NCBI GenBank assembly: GCA_029238255.1
Contig: JAQWGK010000033.1
Coordinates: 62,001-126,000, forward strand
DNA length: 64,000 nt
Origin: Porticoccaceae bacterium
GTDB lineage: Bacteria; Pseudomonadota; Gammaproteobacteria; Pseudomonadales; Porticoccaceae
Reading direction: 5' to 3'
Positions 21,572 to 31,195 of the stretch are shown piece after piece. The notes under the pieces are model-generated. The model was not told the origin of the DNA. It did not search any database and saw only the letters and a program-made list of their open reading frames with translations. Position 1 is the stretch's first letter. Every line of letters begins with the position of its first letter. A program made the translations under genes and the position numbers.

Positions 21572-23216
21572 AGCGCGTACTAATAAGGTGCCTAATAAGG
21601 TCTCTAATCGCAAGATTTTTATCTCTGCAGTAAAACGAGTGGCGCGGATGATTCTGGGCCATTCGTTTTTTACCAATCTGGCAGCCTTTTGTCTGCCGCT
21701 CTACACATTGCAAATCTTTGATCGGATTATCACCACCGGCAGCTATGAATCACTGTGGATGTTGGCGCTTGGCGCACTGACAGTATCGATCAGCGGGCTT
21801 GCCTTTGAGCAGCTGCGACGAAAATCTCTGGTCAATTTTGCAGACTATCTCAATCAACAGATATGCCCCCATATAAGTGCTCAGATTCACCGCGGCTATG
21901 AGGGTAAAACCCTCTATCGCAAAGTAAAACTATTTCAGCAGCAGCTTATCACTGGGTCTATCGCCAGTATTCTGGATATTCTCTGGCTGCCAATTTCGGT
22001 GATTTTAATATTTCTGCTCTCTCCGGTATTGGGGATTTTTATGCTGGCTGCCAATCTGGGTTTCGGGCTTATTGCCTATCTAAAATTCAAACAGGAAAAG
22101 TCTTCTCTGGAAGAGGGACTGATCCACTGTTCAGAGAGAACCCAACGCTGGTTAAAGTCAGTAAATACCATTGAGCACTGGGAACAATCGAGACCACCGG
22201 CCAATATCTCAGCCACTGATAAAGCCGGTCGGCTGAGCGATATTCACCAGGGCCTGAGAACCTTTTACCAACTTGGCATTCCGACCATTGGCGCCATTCT
22301 GCTCCTGCAAAACAGCCTGACCCCCGGGGGATTTATTGCCGCCTTAATTATTTCAGCCAGAGCCATTGCCCCCTTTGATATGCTTTTTGCTAACAGTGCG
22401 GTTGTCTCTCTGGGTAGACAGGTGATCTCCGAAGTGAGCGACTACTTTGATCAGATCAGCCAACGTAAAATCGGCAGCTTTGACGGTTCTATTAAAGGGC
22501 TAATTGAGCTCAATAATATCAGCATTAAAAATGCCCTTAATCCACAGTATGAAAACAGCCTGTCTATAACAGCCCTATCGAATATCAGCCTGCGAGCAAA
22601 TCCCGGGGAAATCACCGCGCTGATCGGATCAGTTGGCGCGGGGCAAAATGAAATAATAAAAATACTACTAGGGGAACAGCAGCCACAATCTGGCAACTGT
22701 CTTATTGATGGCACTCGACGTGCCGACTGGTGCCCGAACAGCATCCAAAAGCATATCGCTATTGCCGGAGAATCAGTGCGTCTGACAGAGGGAACAATCC
22801 TTGAGTTAATCAGTGGTTTCTCGGCGGTCAATAAAACTCAGGCAATGGAAGCAGCCCAGCTTACTGGCCTCAATCAACGGCTGATTGAGCTCAATCTTTG
22901 TTATGACGACTGGCTTGATGATCGGGCTCGCAACAGCGCCATTGGCAGTCAGCTTGAACGTTTAATCACCCTCACGGCAGCTGTTGCCAGTGACGCGAAA
23001 ATTATCCTTCTGGAATATCCTGAAACCCTGTGTAACTCAATCCTGCTCAAACAGGTAGAACAGACATTACTGTTTCTTAAAGAGCAACAAAGAACCGTTA
23101 TTTTAACCACCAACTCCAGACAGCTAATCAAGCAGGCTCAACGCAGCTATCTATTCGAGAATGGCACAGTGGTAGCGCCGCCACAGCGCTTTCCCAGTTC
23201 ACAGCGTGTTGCCTAA
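21564..23216 (+). CDS. Type I secretion ABC transporter (PrtD/HlyB-like membrane domain) with degenerate, probably ATPase-dead NBD
   Basis: 550 aa; TM domain FLCLPLYTLQIFDRIITTGS-like; NBD GSVGAGQN (Walker A K/T lost), AIGSQ (signature), IILLEYP (Walker B/catalytic Glu lost), TTNS (H-loop His lost). Start is TTG 21564 or GTG 21588. Confidence 0.85.
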   Translation: MPKARTNKVPNKVSNRKIFISAVKRVARMILGHSFFTNLAAFCLPLYTLQIFDRIITTGSYESLWMLALGALTVSISGLAFEQLRRKSLVNFADYLNQQICPHISAQIHRGYEGKTLYRKVKLFQQQLITGSIASILDILWLPISVILIFLLSPVLGIFMLAANLGFGLIAYLKFKQEKSSLEEGLIHCSERTQRWLKSVNTIEHWEQSRPPANISATDKAGRLSDIHQGLRTFYQLGIPTIGAILLLQNSLTPGGFIAALIISARAIAPFDMLFANSAVVSLGRQVISEVSDYFDQISQRKIGSFDGSIKGLIELNNISIKNALNPQYENSLSITALSNISLRANPGEITALIGSVGAGQNEIIKILLGEQQPQSGNCLIDGTRRADWCPNSIQKHIAIAGESVRLTEGTILELISGFSAVNKTQAMEAAQLTGLNQRLIELNLCYDDWLDDRARNSAIGSQLERLITLTAAVASDAKIILLEYPETLCNSILLKQVEQTLLFLKEQQRTVILTTNSRQLIKQAQRSYLFENGTVVAPPQRFPSSQRVA

Positions 23217-23232
23217 AAGGAGTCAAACAGTC

Positions 23233-24528
23233 ATGCAAGATCAACTAAGTCCGCTGCAAAACCAGCCTCTGCGCAACAGAACTCTAGTGGTTCTGTGTCT
23301 TAGCCTGCTGGCGTTTTCTGTTTGGATTGCCCTTGCGCCCGTGGAGAGTGCGGTATTGGCAAAGGGGCATATTCGCGCCATGGGAGACAGCAAGCCAATT
23401 CAACATCTGCGCGGCGGCAAAATTGTATCGATTAATGTGCGCTCCGGTGCTCAGGTTGCAAAGGGCGAGATTCTTTTACAGCTGGATATCACCGAGCAAC
23501 AGTCTGCCTTAAAAGCTAATCTGCGGGATTATTTAATGACCCTGTTAGAAATGGAGGTAGCACAGACTCACCTCAGAAAACTTGAGCAGCTACAGTTTTC
23601 TGAAAAGGTAATACTGCTGGCAGTGAGGCTACAAGAAAATCAGCTATTAACGCTGCGCCAACAGAGCTTTAGAGAAACTATCGAGAGAAAAAACAATCAA
23701 CTGGCTCTGCTAGAGAGCCGAGCGGAACAGCTGCAACTCTCTACTCAGGCACAAAAAATTGAGCACCGAACGCAACTTGAGCGGGTTGAGATGCTGGGTA
23801 AGCAATACAGCGCCGCCGAGGCTTTAGCGGTCAAAAACTATGTTTCGAAAATTCAGCTCGATGAAATCTACCAACAGCTGATCTCAGCCCGGGGCGATAT
23901 TGAAATTACTGAGCAAAAAATCGCTGCCTCTGAATCTGGATTACTGCAAATTCCTATCCAGAACAATCTGGTGATATCCGAGCTGCGGCAACAGGCCAGT
24001 CAGGATAATAATCGCGCAATGCAACGAATTATCAGTATCGAAGATAATATTAATCAACTAAAAAATAGAATTGCCAACGCCACGGTGCGCGCTTCACAGG
24101 ATGGAGTTATCACCCATCTAAAAAGAAAAAACCCCGGCGAGACCGTGTTGCCCGGTCAAGAAATTATGCGTCTATTACCCAACGGGGAAGAGTTACTAAT
24201 CGAAGCGCGTATTCGCCCCACAGATATAGATTTACTGTGGCTAGGCCAGACCGCTCGCATTCGACTGTCGGCATTTAATGCCAGAGCGACTCCACTTCTT
24301 GAGGGCGTGGTGCACTGGGTTTCAGCAGATCGTCATCAGGATGCTCAGGGCTATTATTTTATTGCCGAACTGCGGGTCGATAAAAACCAGTTAGACCGTA
24401 TTCCAAAACTGCATCTAACCAGCGGCATGCCTGCAGAGGCTATCCTGATTACCGACAAACGAACTATTGCCGACTACCTGTTTGAACCTCTATTGCGGGG
24501 AATTAATCGCAGTCTGCGAGAGCGCTAA
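23233..24528 (+). CDS. HlyD/PrtE-family periplasmic adaptor (membrane fusion) subunit
   Basis: N-terminal TM, VLAKGHIRAMGDSKPIQHLRGGKIVSINVRSGAQVAKGEILLQLD, coiled coil; ATG at 23233. Confidence 0.9.
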   Translation: MQDQLSPLQNQPLRNRTLVVLCLSLLAFSVWIALAPVESAVLAKGHIRAMGDSKPIQHLRGGKIVSINVRSGAQVAKGEILLQLDITEQQSALKANLRDYLMTLLEMEVAQTHLRKLEQLQFSEKVILLAVRLQENQLLTLRQQSFRETIERKNNQLALLESRAEQLQLSTQAQKIEHRTQLERVEMLGKQYSAAEALAVKNYVSKIQLDEIYQQLISARGDIEITEQKIAASESGLLQIPIQNNLVISELRQQASQDNNRAMQRIISIEDNINQLKNRIANATVRASQDGVITHLKRKNPGETVLPGQEIMRLLPNGEELLIEARIRPTDIDLLWLGQTARIRLSAFNARATPLLEGVVHWVSADRHQDAQGYYFIAELRVDKNQLDRIPKLHLTSGMPAEAILITDKRTIADYLFEPLLRGINRSLRER

Positions 24529-24536
24529 AACAGAAT

Positions 24537-25280
24537 CTAGGTCGAGCTTTTTAAATGGTCCAGCGCCTCTTGTTCAGTGGGCAACTGCCAGTTAATCGGC
24601 AATTGGCCATTTTGCTGGAGATAATTATTGGTAGAGGAAAAATGTTTGCAGCCAAAAAAGCCACGGTAGGCTGATAGCGGCGATGGATGTACCGACTTCA
24701 AAACCAAATGTCGCGACTGGTCGATAAACGCGCCTTTCTTCTGAGCGTAGCTACCCCACAGCAGAAACACAATACCCTCGCGCTGGTCATTTAAGGCCCG
24801 AATCGCCTGATCCGTAAACTGCTCCCAACCCTTGCCCTGATGAGCGCCGGCATTGGCCTGCTCCACGGTAAGGGTGGCATTTAATAGCAACACCCCCTGC
24901 TTTGCCCAGCTGGTAAGACAGCCGTGCTGAGGCTGCTGAATACCCAGATCTTCCTGCAGTTCTTTATACATATTGGCCAGTGATGGCGGCACCTTAACGC
25001 CGGGCAGCACGGAAAAGCAGAGGCCGTGAGCCTGGTGGGGGCCGTGATAGGGATCCTGCCCGAGGATCACCACCCGAACCTGATCAAAGGGCGTGTTATT
25101 AAAGGCTGAAAACCATTGCGAACCCGGCGGATAAATAACCTTGCCAGCGGCTTTTTGCTGAACTAAAAACTGGCGCAGTTCGGTCATATAGTCCTTATTA
25201 AATTCATCACCCAGCACCTCGCACCAACTCGGGTCCAACTTAATCTCACCCTGATCGCCCATATCTATCTCCATCATCAA
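24537..25280 (-). CDS. ung: Uracil-DNA glycosylase
   Basis: [22 protein letters not shown] and [21 protein letters not shown]. Confidence 0.96.
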   Translation of the reverse strand: MMMEIDMGDQGEIKLDPSWCEVLGDEFNKDYMTELRQFLVQQKAAGKVIYPPGSQWFSAFNNTPFDQVRVVILGQDPYHGPHQAHGLCFSVLPGVKVPPSLANMYKELQEDLGIQQPQHGCLTSWAKQGVLLLNATLTVEQANAGAHQGKGWEQFTDQAIRALNDQREGIVFLLWGSYAQKKGAFIDQSRHLVLKSVHPSPLSAYRGFFGCKHFSSTNNYLQQNGQLPINWQLPTEQEALDHLKSST

Positions 25281-25474
25281 AAACGCCTAAATCTCTACCT
25301 GCCAATTGGCTGCAAATGTTAACATAGACGCCAATGAATCCTGTCTCCACATTCAGCCGCCATTCTCGACTAAATTTTTCCAGAAAATCTAGTCTGATTA
25401 ACCACCGTTTTCGTAAAATTGCTTGCTGCCTGACTAGACAGCTCGGACTCAGATAACCACTGGTACTTATATCT

Positions 25475-26521
25475 ATGTTGGAAAACACCGCATCTCTTGA
25501 ACAGCAAGCTCGCTACAACCGCCAGATCGCCTATTGGCTGCTGATCTGTGCCGCCGTTATCTTCGGTATGATTCTGCTTGGTGGTGTGACTAGACTGACC
25601 AATTCCGGACTCTCGATGGTCGACTGGAAACCCCTGATGGGTATTATTCCGCCCCTTTCGGAAGCCGACTGGCAGGCGATGTTTGTCAAATACCAACAGT
25701 TTCCCGAGTACCAAAAAATTAATATTGGTATGAGTCTTGAAGAATTTAAGCCAATCTTTATGTACGAGTATCTCCATCGGGTACTTGGCCGCTTGATCGG
25801 TCTGATCTTTATCCTGCCCTTCCTGTTCTTCTTATTCACCAAACGCATTAAAGCGGGCCTGACTCCCAAGCTTTTTATTATGTTGGTTGGTGGCGGTTTT
25901 CAGGGTCTGCTCGGCTGGTATATGGTCAAGAGCGGTCTGGTTGATAAGCCTCAGGTGAGTCAGTACCGATTGACTGCCCATCTGGGTGCTGCAGTGCTGA
26001 TCTACTCGTTTATTCTCTGGACTGCATTTAGCCTAATTAGCCCAAAGTCAGATCAACCCTCAGAATTGAAAGGCTTTGCCTATCTGTTAAGCGGACTTAT
26101 TTTCCTGATGATTCTATCCGGCGGCCTAGTGGCAGGAACCCATGCAGGACACGCCTACTCGACCTGGCCCCTGATGGGCGACAGCTTTATTCCAGCCGGT
26201 CTCTATTCCCTGACCCCAGTCTGGTTATCAGCGTTTGAAGATATCACCACCATTCAGTTTAACCACCGAATGTTTGCCTATCTTATTGTTGCTCTGATTG
26301 CAGTGTTTGCCGTTAAAACCCTGAGAGCAGATATCAAGGGAGCGGCCAAGATTGGATTATTTTGTATGCTTGGACTGCTGATAATGCAGGTCACTCTGGG
26401 TATCAGCACCCTACTATTTTATGTACCAGTGCCAGTTGCCGCCGCCCATCAGGTGGGAGCCGTCGCTCTACTAAGCGCCTCGCTGTTTATCAGCCATTCT
26501 CTGCGTCACAGCCTGCGCTAA
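25475..26521 (+). CDS. ctaA: Heme A synthase (COX15/CtaA type 2)
   Basis: 348 aa multi-TM; GGVTRLTNSGLSMVDWKPLMGIIPPLSEADW, YEYLHRVLGRLIG. Confidence 0.9.
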   Translation: MLENTASLEQQARYNRQIAYWLLICAAVIFGMILLGGVTRLTNSGLSMVDWKPLMGIIPPLSEADWQAMFVKYQQFPEYQKINIGMSLEEFKPIFMYEYLHRVLGRLIGLIFILPFLFFLFTKRIKAGLTPKLFIMLVGGGFQGLLGWYMVKSGLVDKPQVSQYRLTAHLGAAVLIYSFILWTAFSLISPKSDQPSELKGFAYLLSGLIFLMILSGGLVAGTHAGHAYSTWPLMGDSFIPAGLYSLTPVWLSAFEDITTIQFNHRMFAYLIVALIAVFAVKTLRADIKGAAKIGLFCMLGLLIMQVTLGISTLLFYVPVPVAAAHQVGAVALLSASLFISHSLRHSLR

Positions 26522-26558
26522 CCGAATTAATACTTTAAGACTTAACTGGAGATTGAAG

Positions 26559-26864
26559 ATGAAAAAACTAGTCATTCCTTTTGTAGCAGCAGTACTTTCA
26601 GCCGCATCATTCGGCGCCCTTGCCGGTGACCCGGTTGCCGGCAAAGCTAAGTCAATGACCTGCGCTGGCTGTCACGGTATCAATGGCATTAGCAGCAATG
26701 GTATGTGGCCAAATCTAGCCGGTCAGAAAGAAGCCTATCTGGCCAGCCAGCTAAAGATGTTTAGAGATGGAAAGCGCAATAACGCCATGATGACCGCTAT
26801 GGCTAAAGGTCTATCTGATGCAGATATTGCCAATCTATCGGCTTACTACGCTGGCCTTAAGTGA
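26559..26864 (+). CDS. Class I c-type cytochrome (monoheme)
   Basis: Signal peptide, CAGCH heme motif, MMTAMAKGLSDADIANLSAYYAGL; ATG 26559. Confidence 0.9.
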   Translation: MKKLVIPFVAAVLSAASFGALAGDPVAGKAKSMTCAGCHGINGISSNGMWPNLAGQKEAYLASQLKMFRDGKRNNAMMTAMAKGLSDADIANLSAYYAGLK

Positions 26865-26876
26865 TCGACGAAGTCG

Positions 26877-26911
26877 GTCATCCTGAGTGAGTAAAGCGAA
26901 CCGAAGGATCT
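26877..26911. repeat. Dispersed palindromic repeat (variant copy)
   Basis: gtcatcctgagtgagtaaagcgaaccgaaggatct between convergent cyt c and lysS. Confidence 0.75.
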
Positions 26912-26928
26912 CACTCAATCCAGAACAT

Positions 26929-26957
26929 AAAAAAGCCCGGCAATGCCGGGCTTTTTT
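26929..26957. terminator. Bidirectional intrinsic terminator
   Basis: aaaaaagcccggcaatgccgggctttttt between convergent genes. Confidence 0.9.
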
Positions 26958-26982
26958 ATGTCTTAATTTTACAACTATTAAA

Positions 26983-28476
26983 TTATTCCGGACGCATATG
27001 CGGAAACAACAACACATCACGAATAGACGCTGAATCTGTCAACAACATCACCAGACGATCAATACCAATACCCTCACCCGCAGTAGGTGGCATACCGTAT
27101 TCCAGTGCACGGATATAGTCAGCATCAAAGTGCATAGCCTCATCATCACCAGCATCTTTCTCAGCTACCTGCTGCTTAAAGCGCGCTTCCTGATCTTCCG
27201 AGTCATTGAGCTCTGAGAAACCATTGGCAAGCTCACGTCCACCAACGAAGAATTCAAAACGATCTGTTACATGAGGATCCTGATCATTGCGACGGGCCAG
27301 CGGTGATACCTCGGCTGGATACATAGTGATAAAAGTTGGCTGCTCTAAAAGATGCTCAACGGTCTTTTCAAAGATTTCGATCTGTACCTTACCCAGACCC
27401 CAGATATCTTTTAACGGGATATGCAGATCTGTGGCAATCTTGCGCGCCCCTGCTTCATCACTTAACTGTTCAGCACTAATATCCGGGTTGTACTGCAAAA
27501 TAGAATCGAACACTGAAAGGCGGGCAAACGGCTCGGCAAAGTCATAATTAATTTCTTTCACAACCTCACCCTCGGCGTCCTTAATGGTATTAACCACCTT
27601 GGTAGAGCCGAGCACTTCGGTAGTCATCTTGCGCAGCATATCTTCGGTCAGATCCATCAGATCATTAAAATCTGCGTAGGCCTGATAGAACTCAAGCATG
27701 GTGAACTCAGGGTTATGACGGGTAGACAGACCTTCATTTCTGAAATTGCGGTTAATCTCATAGACCCGCTCAAAACCACCCACAACCAGACGCTTTAAAT
27801 ACAGCTCTGGAGCAATACGCATATACATATCGATATCCAGCGCATTGTGATGAGTGACAAAAGGACGCGCTACAGCACCACCGGGAATCACCTGCAACAT
27901 CGGCGTTTCAACTTCCAGAAAGTCAGAGCCATTCAGGTAGCGACGAATAAAGTCGACAACCGCCGAGCGAATGCGGAAGGTATTGCGCACTTCAGGATTA
28001 ACAATCAGATCAACATAGCGTTGACGGTAACGCATTTCTTGATCAGCAAGGCCATGGAATTTATCTGGCAGTGGACGCAGTGATTTGGTCAGCAGTTGAT
28101 AGTTGTCCATCTGCACATAGAGATCGCCTTTACCCGATTTGTGCAATGCACCGGTAATACCGACGATATCGCCGAGGTCGATAGACTTGGCAAAGGGACG
28201 CGCCTCTTTGGTAACGTAAAGCTGGATAGTACCCGAGCTGTCCTGAACCACCATAAAGGCACCGCGGTTACGAATAACCCGACCGGCAATAGAAACAATT
28301 TTACCCAACTGCTCTAGGGCATCTTTGGTCTCTTCACCAAAACCGGCCTGCAGTTCCGCAGCACTGTGCTGGGGACGGAAGTCATTGGGGAACGTGGTAC
28401 CTTCCTGCTCACGAAGTTCGGTGAGTTTGGCACGGCGCTCGGCTATCAGCTTATTTTCGTCTTGTTGATCAGTCAT
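26983..28476 (-). CDS. lysS: Lysyl-tRNA synthetase
   Basis: 497 aa; class II motifs, [49 protein letters not shown]. Confidence 0.96.
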   Translation of the reverse strand: MTDQQDENKLIAERRAKLTELREQEGTTFPNDFRPQHSAAELQAGFGEETKDALEQLGKIVSIAGRVIRNRGAFMVVQDSSGTIQLYVTKEARPFAKSIDLGDIVGITGALHKSGKGDLYVQMDNYQLLTKSLRPLPDKFHGLADQEMRYRQRYVDLIVNPEVRNTFRIRSAVVDFIRRYLNGSDFLEVETPMLQVIPGGAVARPFVTHHNALDIDMYMRIAPELYLKRLVVGGFERVYEINRNFRNEGLSTRHNPEFTMLEFYQAYADFNDLMDLTEDMLRKMTTEVLGSTKVVNTIKDAEGEVVKEINYDFAEPFARLSVFDSILQYNPDISAEQLSDEAGARKIATDLHIPLKDIWGLGKVQIEIFEKTVEHLLEQPTFITMYPAEVSPLARRNDQDPHVTDRFEFFVGGRELANGFSELNDSEDQEARFKQQVAEKDAGDDEAMHFDADYIRALEYGMPPTAGEGIGIDRLVMLLTDSASIRDVLLFPHMRPE

Positions 28477-28547
28477 TTTTTAGTCTTTCTCAAATACTTA
28501 ATTTTTGTTTTTTGCATCAATTCTATGCAATCAAAATTCTCGTTAAT

Positions 28548-28742
28548 GTGATTCTGAATTCCACTAATGTCATCCTGAACCTAGCACATATCATCCTGAA
28601 CCTAGCCCATGTCATCCTGAACCTAGCACATGTCATCCCGAACCTAGCACATGTCATCCCGAACCTAGCACATGTCACCCCGAACCTAGCACATGTCATC
28701 CCGAACCTAGTACATGTCATCCTGAGCGTAGCCGAAGGATCT
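28548..28742. repeat. 21-bp tandem array (7 units + 1 degenerate) ending in a full dispersed repeat element
   Basis: Units gtcatcctgaacctagcacat at 28569, 28590, 28611, 28632, 28653, 28674, 28695; full element 28716-28742. Confidence 0.93.
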
Positions 28743-28840
28743 ATGAGATATTTCGCTTCGCTCAATATGACAATTGGGGCTACATCCGTGTTTAATTCTC
28801 CACATTTCAATTAGCATATTCATGCTCTGCCTGCTGCACG

Positions 28841-28867
28841 AGATCCTTCGGCTGCGCTCAGGATGAC
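28841..28867. repeat. Inverted copy of dispersed repeat
   Basis: agatccttcggctgcgctcaggatgac; reverse complement differs at 1 position from 28716-28742. Confidence 0.9.
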
Positions 28868-28900
28868 AGGTTTTTATCAGAACGATGGCTTCGCCGTCGC

Positions 28901-29996
28901 CTACAATCCCGCTTTTAACGAAGCGACAATAAACTGATCCAGTTTACCATCCAATACCGCACCCGTATTACGGGTCTCAACACCGGTACGCAGATCCTTA
29001 ATTCGCGCATCATCCAATACGTAAGAGCGAATCTGGCTACCCCAACCAATATCAGACTTAGTGTCCTCAGTCGCCTGAGCCGCATCAGCACGCTTCTGCA
29101 TCTCCGCCTCATAGAGTCTGGCTCTCAACATCTGCCAACACTTATCACGATTCTGATGCTGTGATCGCTGGTTTTGACACTGCACCACAATACCACTGGG
29201 TTCGTGGGTCAAACGCACCGCCGAATCGGTCTTGTTCACATGCTGACCACCGGCACCAGAGGCGCGGTAGGTATCGGTGCGAACATCCGAGGGATCGATC
29301 TCAATATCAATATTGTCGTCAATTTCCGGAGACACATAGACCGCAGAAAAAGACGTATGACGGCGGTTGCCAGAGTCAAAGGGCGACTTGCGCACCAGAC
29401 GGTGAACACCAATCTCAGTCCGCAACCAGCCAAAAGCGTATTCCCCAGAGACCTGAACCGTGGCACTCTTAATACCGGCGACATCACCGGCCGAGCATTC
29501 CACCAGCTCCGCTTTAAAACCTTTATCATCGGCCCAACGCAGATACAAACGCAGCAACATCACCGCCCAATCCTGCGCCTCAGTTCCGCCAGAGCCCGAC
29601 TGAATATCCAGATAGGCATTATTGGGGTCCATTTCGCCGGAGAACATACGACGAAATTCAAGCTTGGCTAACTGAGCTTCAAGACTAGCAATTTCAGCTT
29701 CAACATCACCAACGGTATCCGCATCGTCCTCTTCAACAGCCATCGCCAAAAGCTCGCGGCTATCAGCGACACCCGTATCCAAATCTTCAATAGTTTTGAC
29801 TACCACTTCCAGAGAAGAGCGCTCACGACCAAGTTCCTGGGCGCGTTCGGGTTTATTCCAGACATCCGGTTCGCCGAGTTCTAACTCAACTTCGGCAAGG
29901 CGATCTTTGCGATTGGCATAGTCAAAGATACCCCCTCAACACGTCGGTGCGTGCCTGAAGATCATCGAGAGCGGTATAGAGAGGATTTACTTCCAT
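28901..29996 (-). CDS. prfB: Peptide chain release factor 2 (programmed +1 frameshift)
   Basis: Main ORF has GGQ loop ([20 protein letters not shown]); upstream [27 protein letters not shown] ends at CTT TGA C with AGGGGG Shine-Dalgarno-like tract. Confidence 0.95.
29921..29936 (-). promoter_or_regulatory. RF2 autoregulatory +1 frameshift site (AGGGGGTATCTTTGAC)
   Basis: In-frame UGA at codon 25 (29924-29922) preceded by CUU and an SD-like AGGGGG. Confidence 0.95.
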
Positions 29997-30073
29997 GGAA
30001 TTTTAGAGCCAACCAAATTGAATAAGCCGCGCATTTTACCTCAGCGATACATGCACTCCAAGTTAAAACGCTG

Positions 30074-31195
30074 TTGATTAAGCATAAGCAGCAAGGCACC
30101 ATGGCGCTTATGGGCAAACTCTCTCTCAGTTGTATAATTATCCTTCTCGCCTACCTGCTGTTTTGGCCGGTAGCCGTAGACCCTGTCAATTGGAATGCCC
30201 CTAAAGATAAAGGCTATGTGGGCGACTTTCAGCAGAATACAATTCTTAATCAGATTGAAACACTTGAGATCAAGGGCAATCACGGACCCGAGGGCCTAGC
30301 CCTGTTAAATGGCGAAGTTTATGCCACGACTCGTGAAGGCTGGATTGTTCGCCACAAGCCAGATACCGGTGACATCAAAAACTGGGTGCACACTAAGGGC
30401 AGTCCACTGGGATTAGTGTTTGATCAGAACAATAATCTAATCGTCGCCGATGCCTATCTTGGGCTACTAAAAATTACACCGGAAGGCAGCACAAGCGTAT
30501 TAACCAATCAGGTCGATGGCACGCCAATCGACTATGCGGACGATGTAGATATAACCGCAGATGGCAAAATTTACTTTAGTGATGCCTCGACAAAATTTGG
30601 TGCCATTGCCTATGGCGGCACTTTTAAAGCCAGCCTGCTAGATACCATCGAGCACGGTGGTCATGGCCGATTACTGGTTTACAACCCAGAGGATCAAAGT
30701 ACAAAAATACTTATGGATGGACTGAACTTTGCCAACGGTGTTGCTGTGGCAGAAGACAGCAGCTTTGTACTGGTCAATGAAACCGGCAGCTATCGTATAC
30801 ATAAGTATTGGCTGCAAGGGGAAAAAACGGGTCAATCAGAAGTTATTATCGATAACCTGCCAGGCTTTGCCGACAATATAGTTCGCGGTGAGGATGGGCG
30901 CTTTTGGATAGGTCTGGTTGCACCGCGTCACGCTCTATTAGACGCCGTTTCAAGCTTCAGCTCTATCCGCAAAATGATTCACCGACTGCCCCCATTTATG
31001 CGCCCAAAACCAGAACATTACGGGCATATATTTGCCATCGACAAAAACGGCAACGTTCTTCTCTCACTGCAGGATCCTGAGGGTAGCTATCACACCAATA
31101 CTGGAGCACTGGAAGTGGGCGACTGGCTCTATATCAGCAGTCTTCACGCTGAAAATCTCGGACGCATCAGCAAGGCAACTATCGGACTCCAATGA
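30074..31195 (+). CDS. SMP-30/strictosidine-synthase-like beta-propeller protein
   Basis: 373 aa; N-terminal TM, HGPEGLALLNGEVYATTREG, FANGVAVAEDSSFVLVNETGSYRIHKYWL. Confidence 0.75.
   Translation: MIKHKQQGTMALMGKLSLSCIIILLAYLLFWPVAVDPVNWNAPKDKGYVGDFQQNTILNQIETLEIKGNHGPEGLALLNGEVYATTREGWIVRHKPDTGDIKNWVHTKGSPLGLVFDQNNNLIVADAYLGLLKITPEGSTSVLTNQVDGTPIDYADDVDITADGKIYFSDASTKFGAIAYGGTFKASLLDTIEHGGHGRLLVYNPEDQSTKILMDGLNFANGVAVAEDSSFVLVNETGSYRIHKYWLQGEKTGQSEVIIDNLPGFADNIVRGEDGRFWIGLVAPRHALLDAVSSFSSIRKMIHRLPPFMRPKPEHYGHIFAIDKNGNVLLSLQDPEGSYHTNTGALEVGDWLYISSLHAENLGRISKATIGLQ

Noticed and set aside
21564-23216. ABC gene as a simple pseudogene or sequencing error
   Set aside because: The 550-aa frame is uninterrupted, the TM domain is well formed, and several independent motifs are altered by different substitutions, so a single error cannot explain it. 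Decay can only be excluded by comparative analysis.
28569-28715. Possible CRISPR array
   Set aside because: Units are directly contiguous with no variable spacers, and there are no cas genes.
28512-28814. ORFs 28512-28814(+) and 28523-28810(-) encoding repetitive HVIPNLA / ARFGMTC peptides
   Set aside because: Both are open only because the 21-bp tandem repeat is a multiple of three; no RBS or family resemblance. Treated as repeat DNA.
28901-29996. prfB as a frameshifted pseudogene
   Set aside because: The in-frame UGA is the conserved RF2 programmed frameshift with correct SD and CUU UGA C context.
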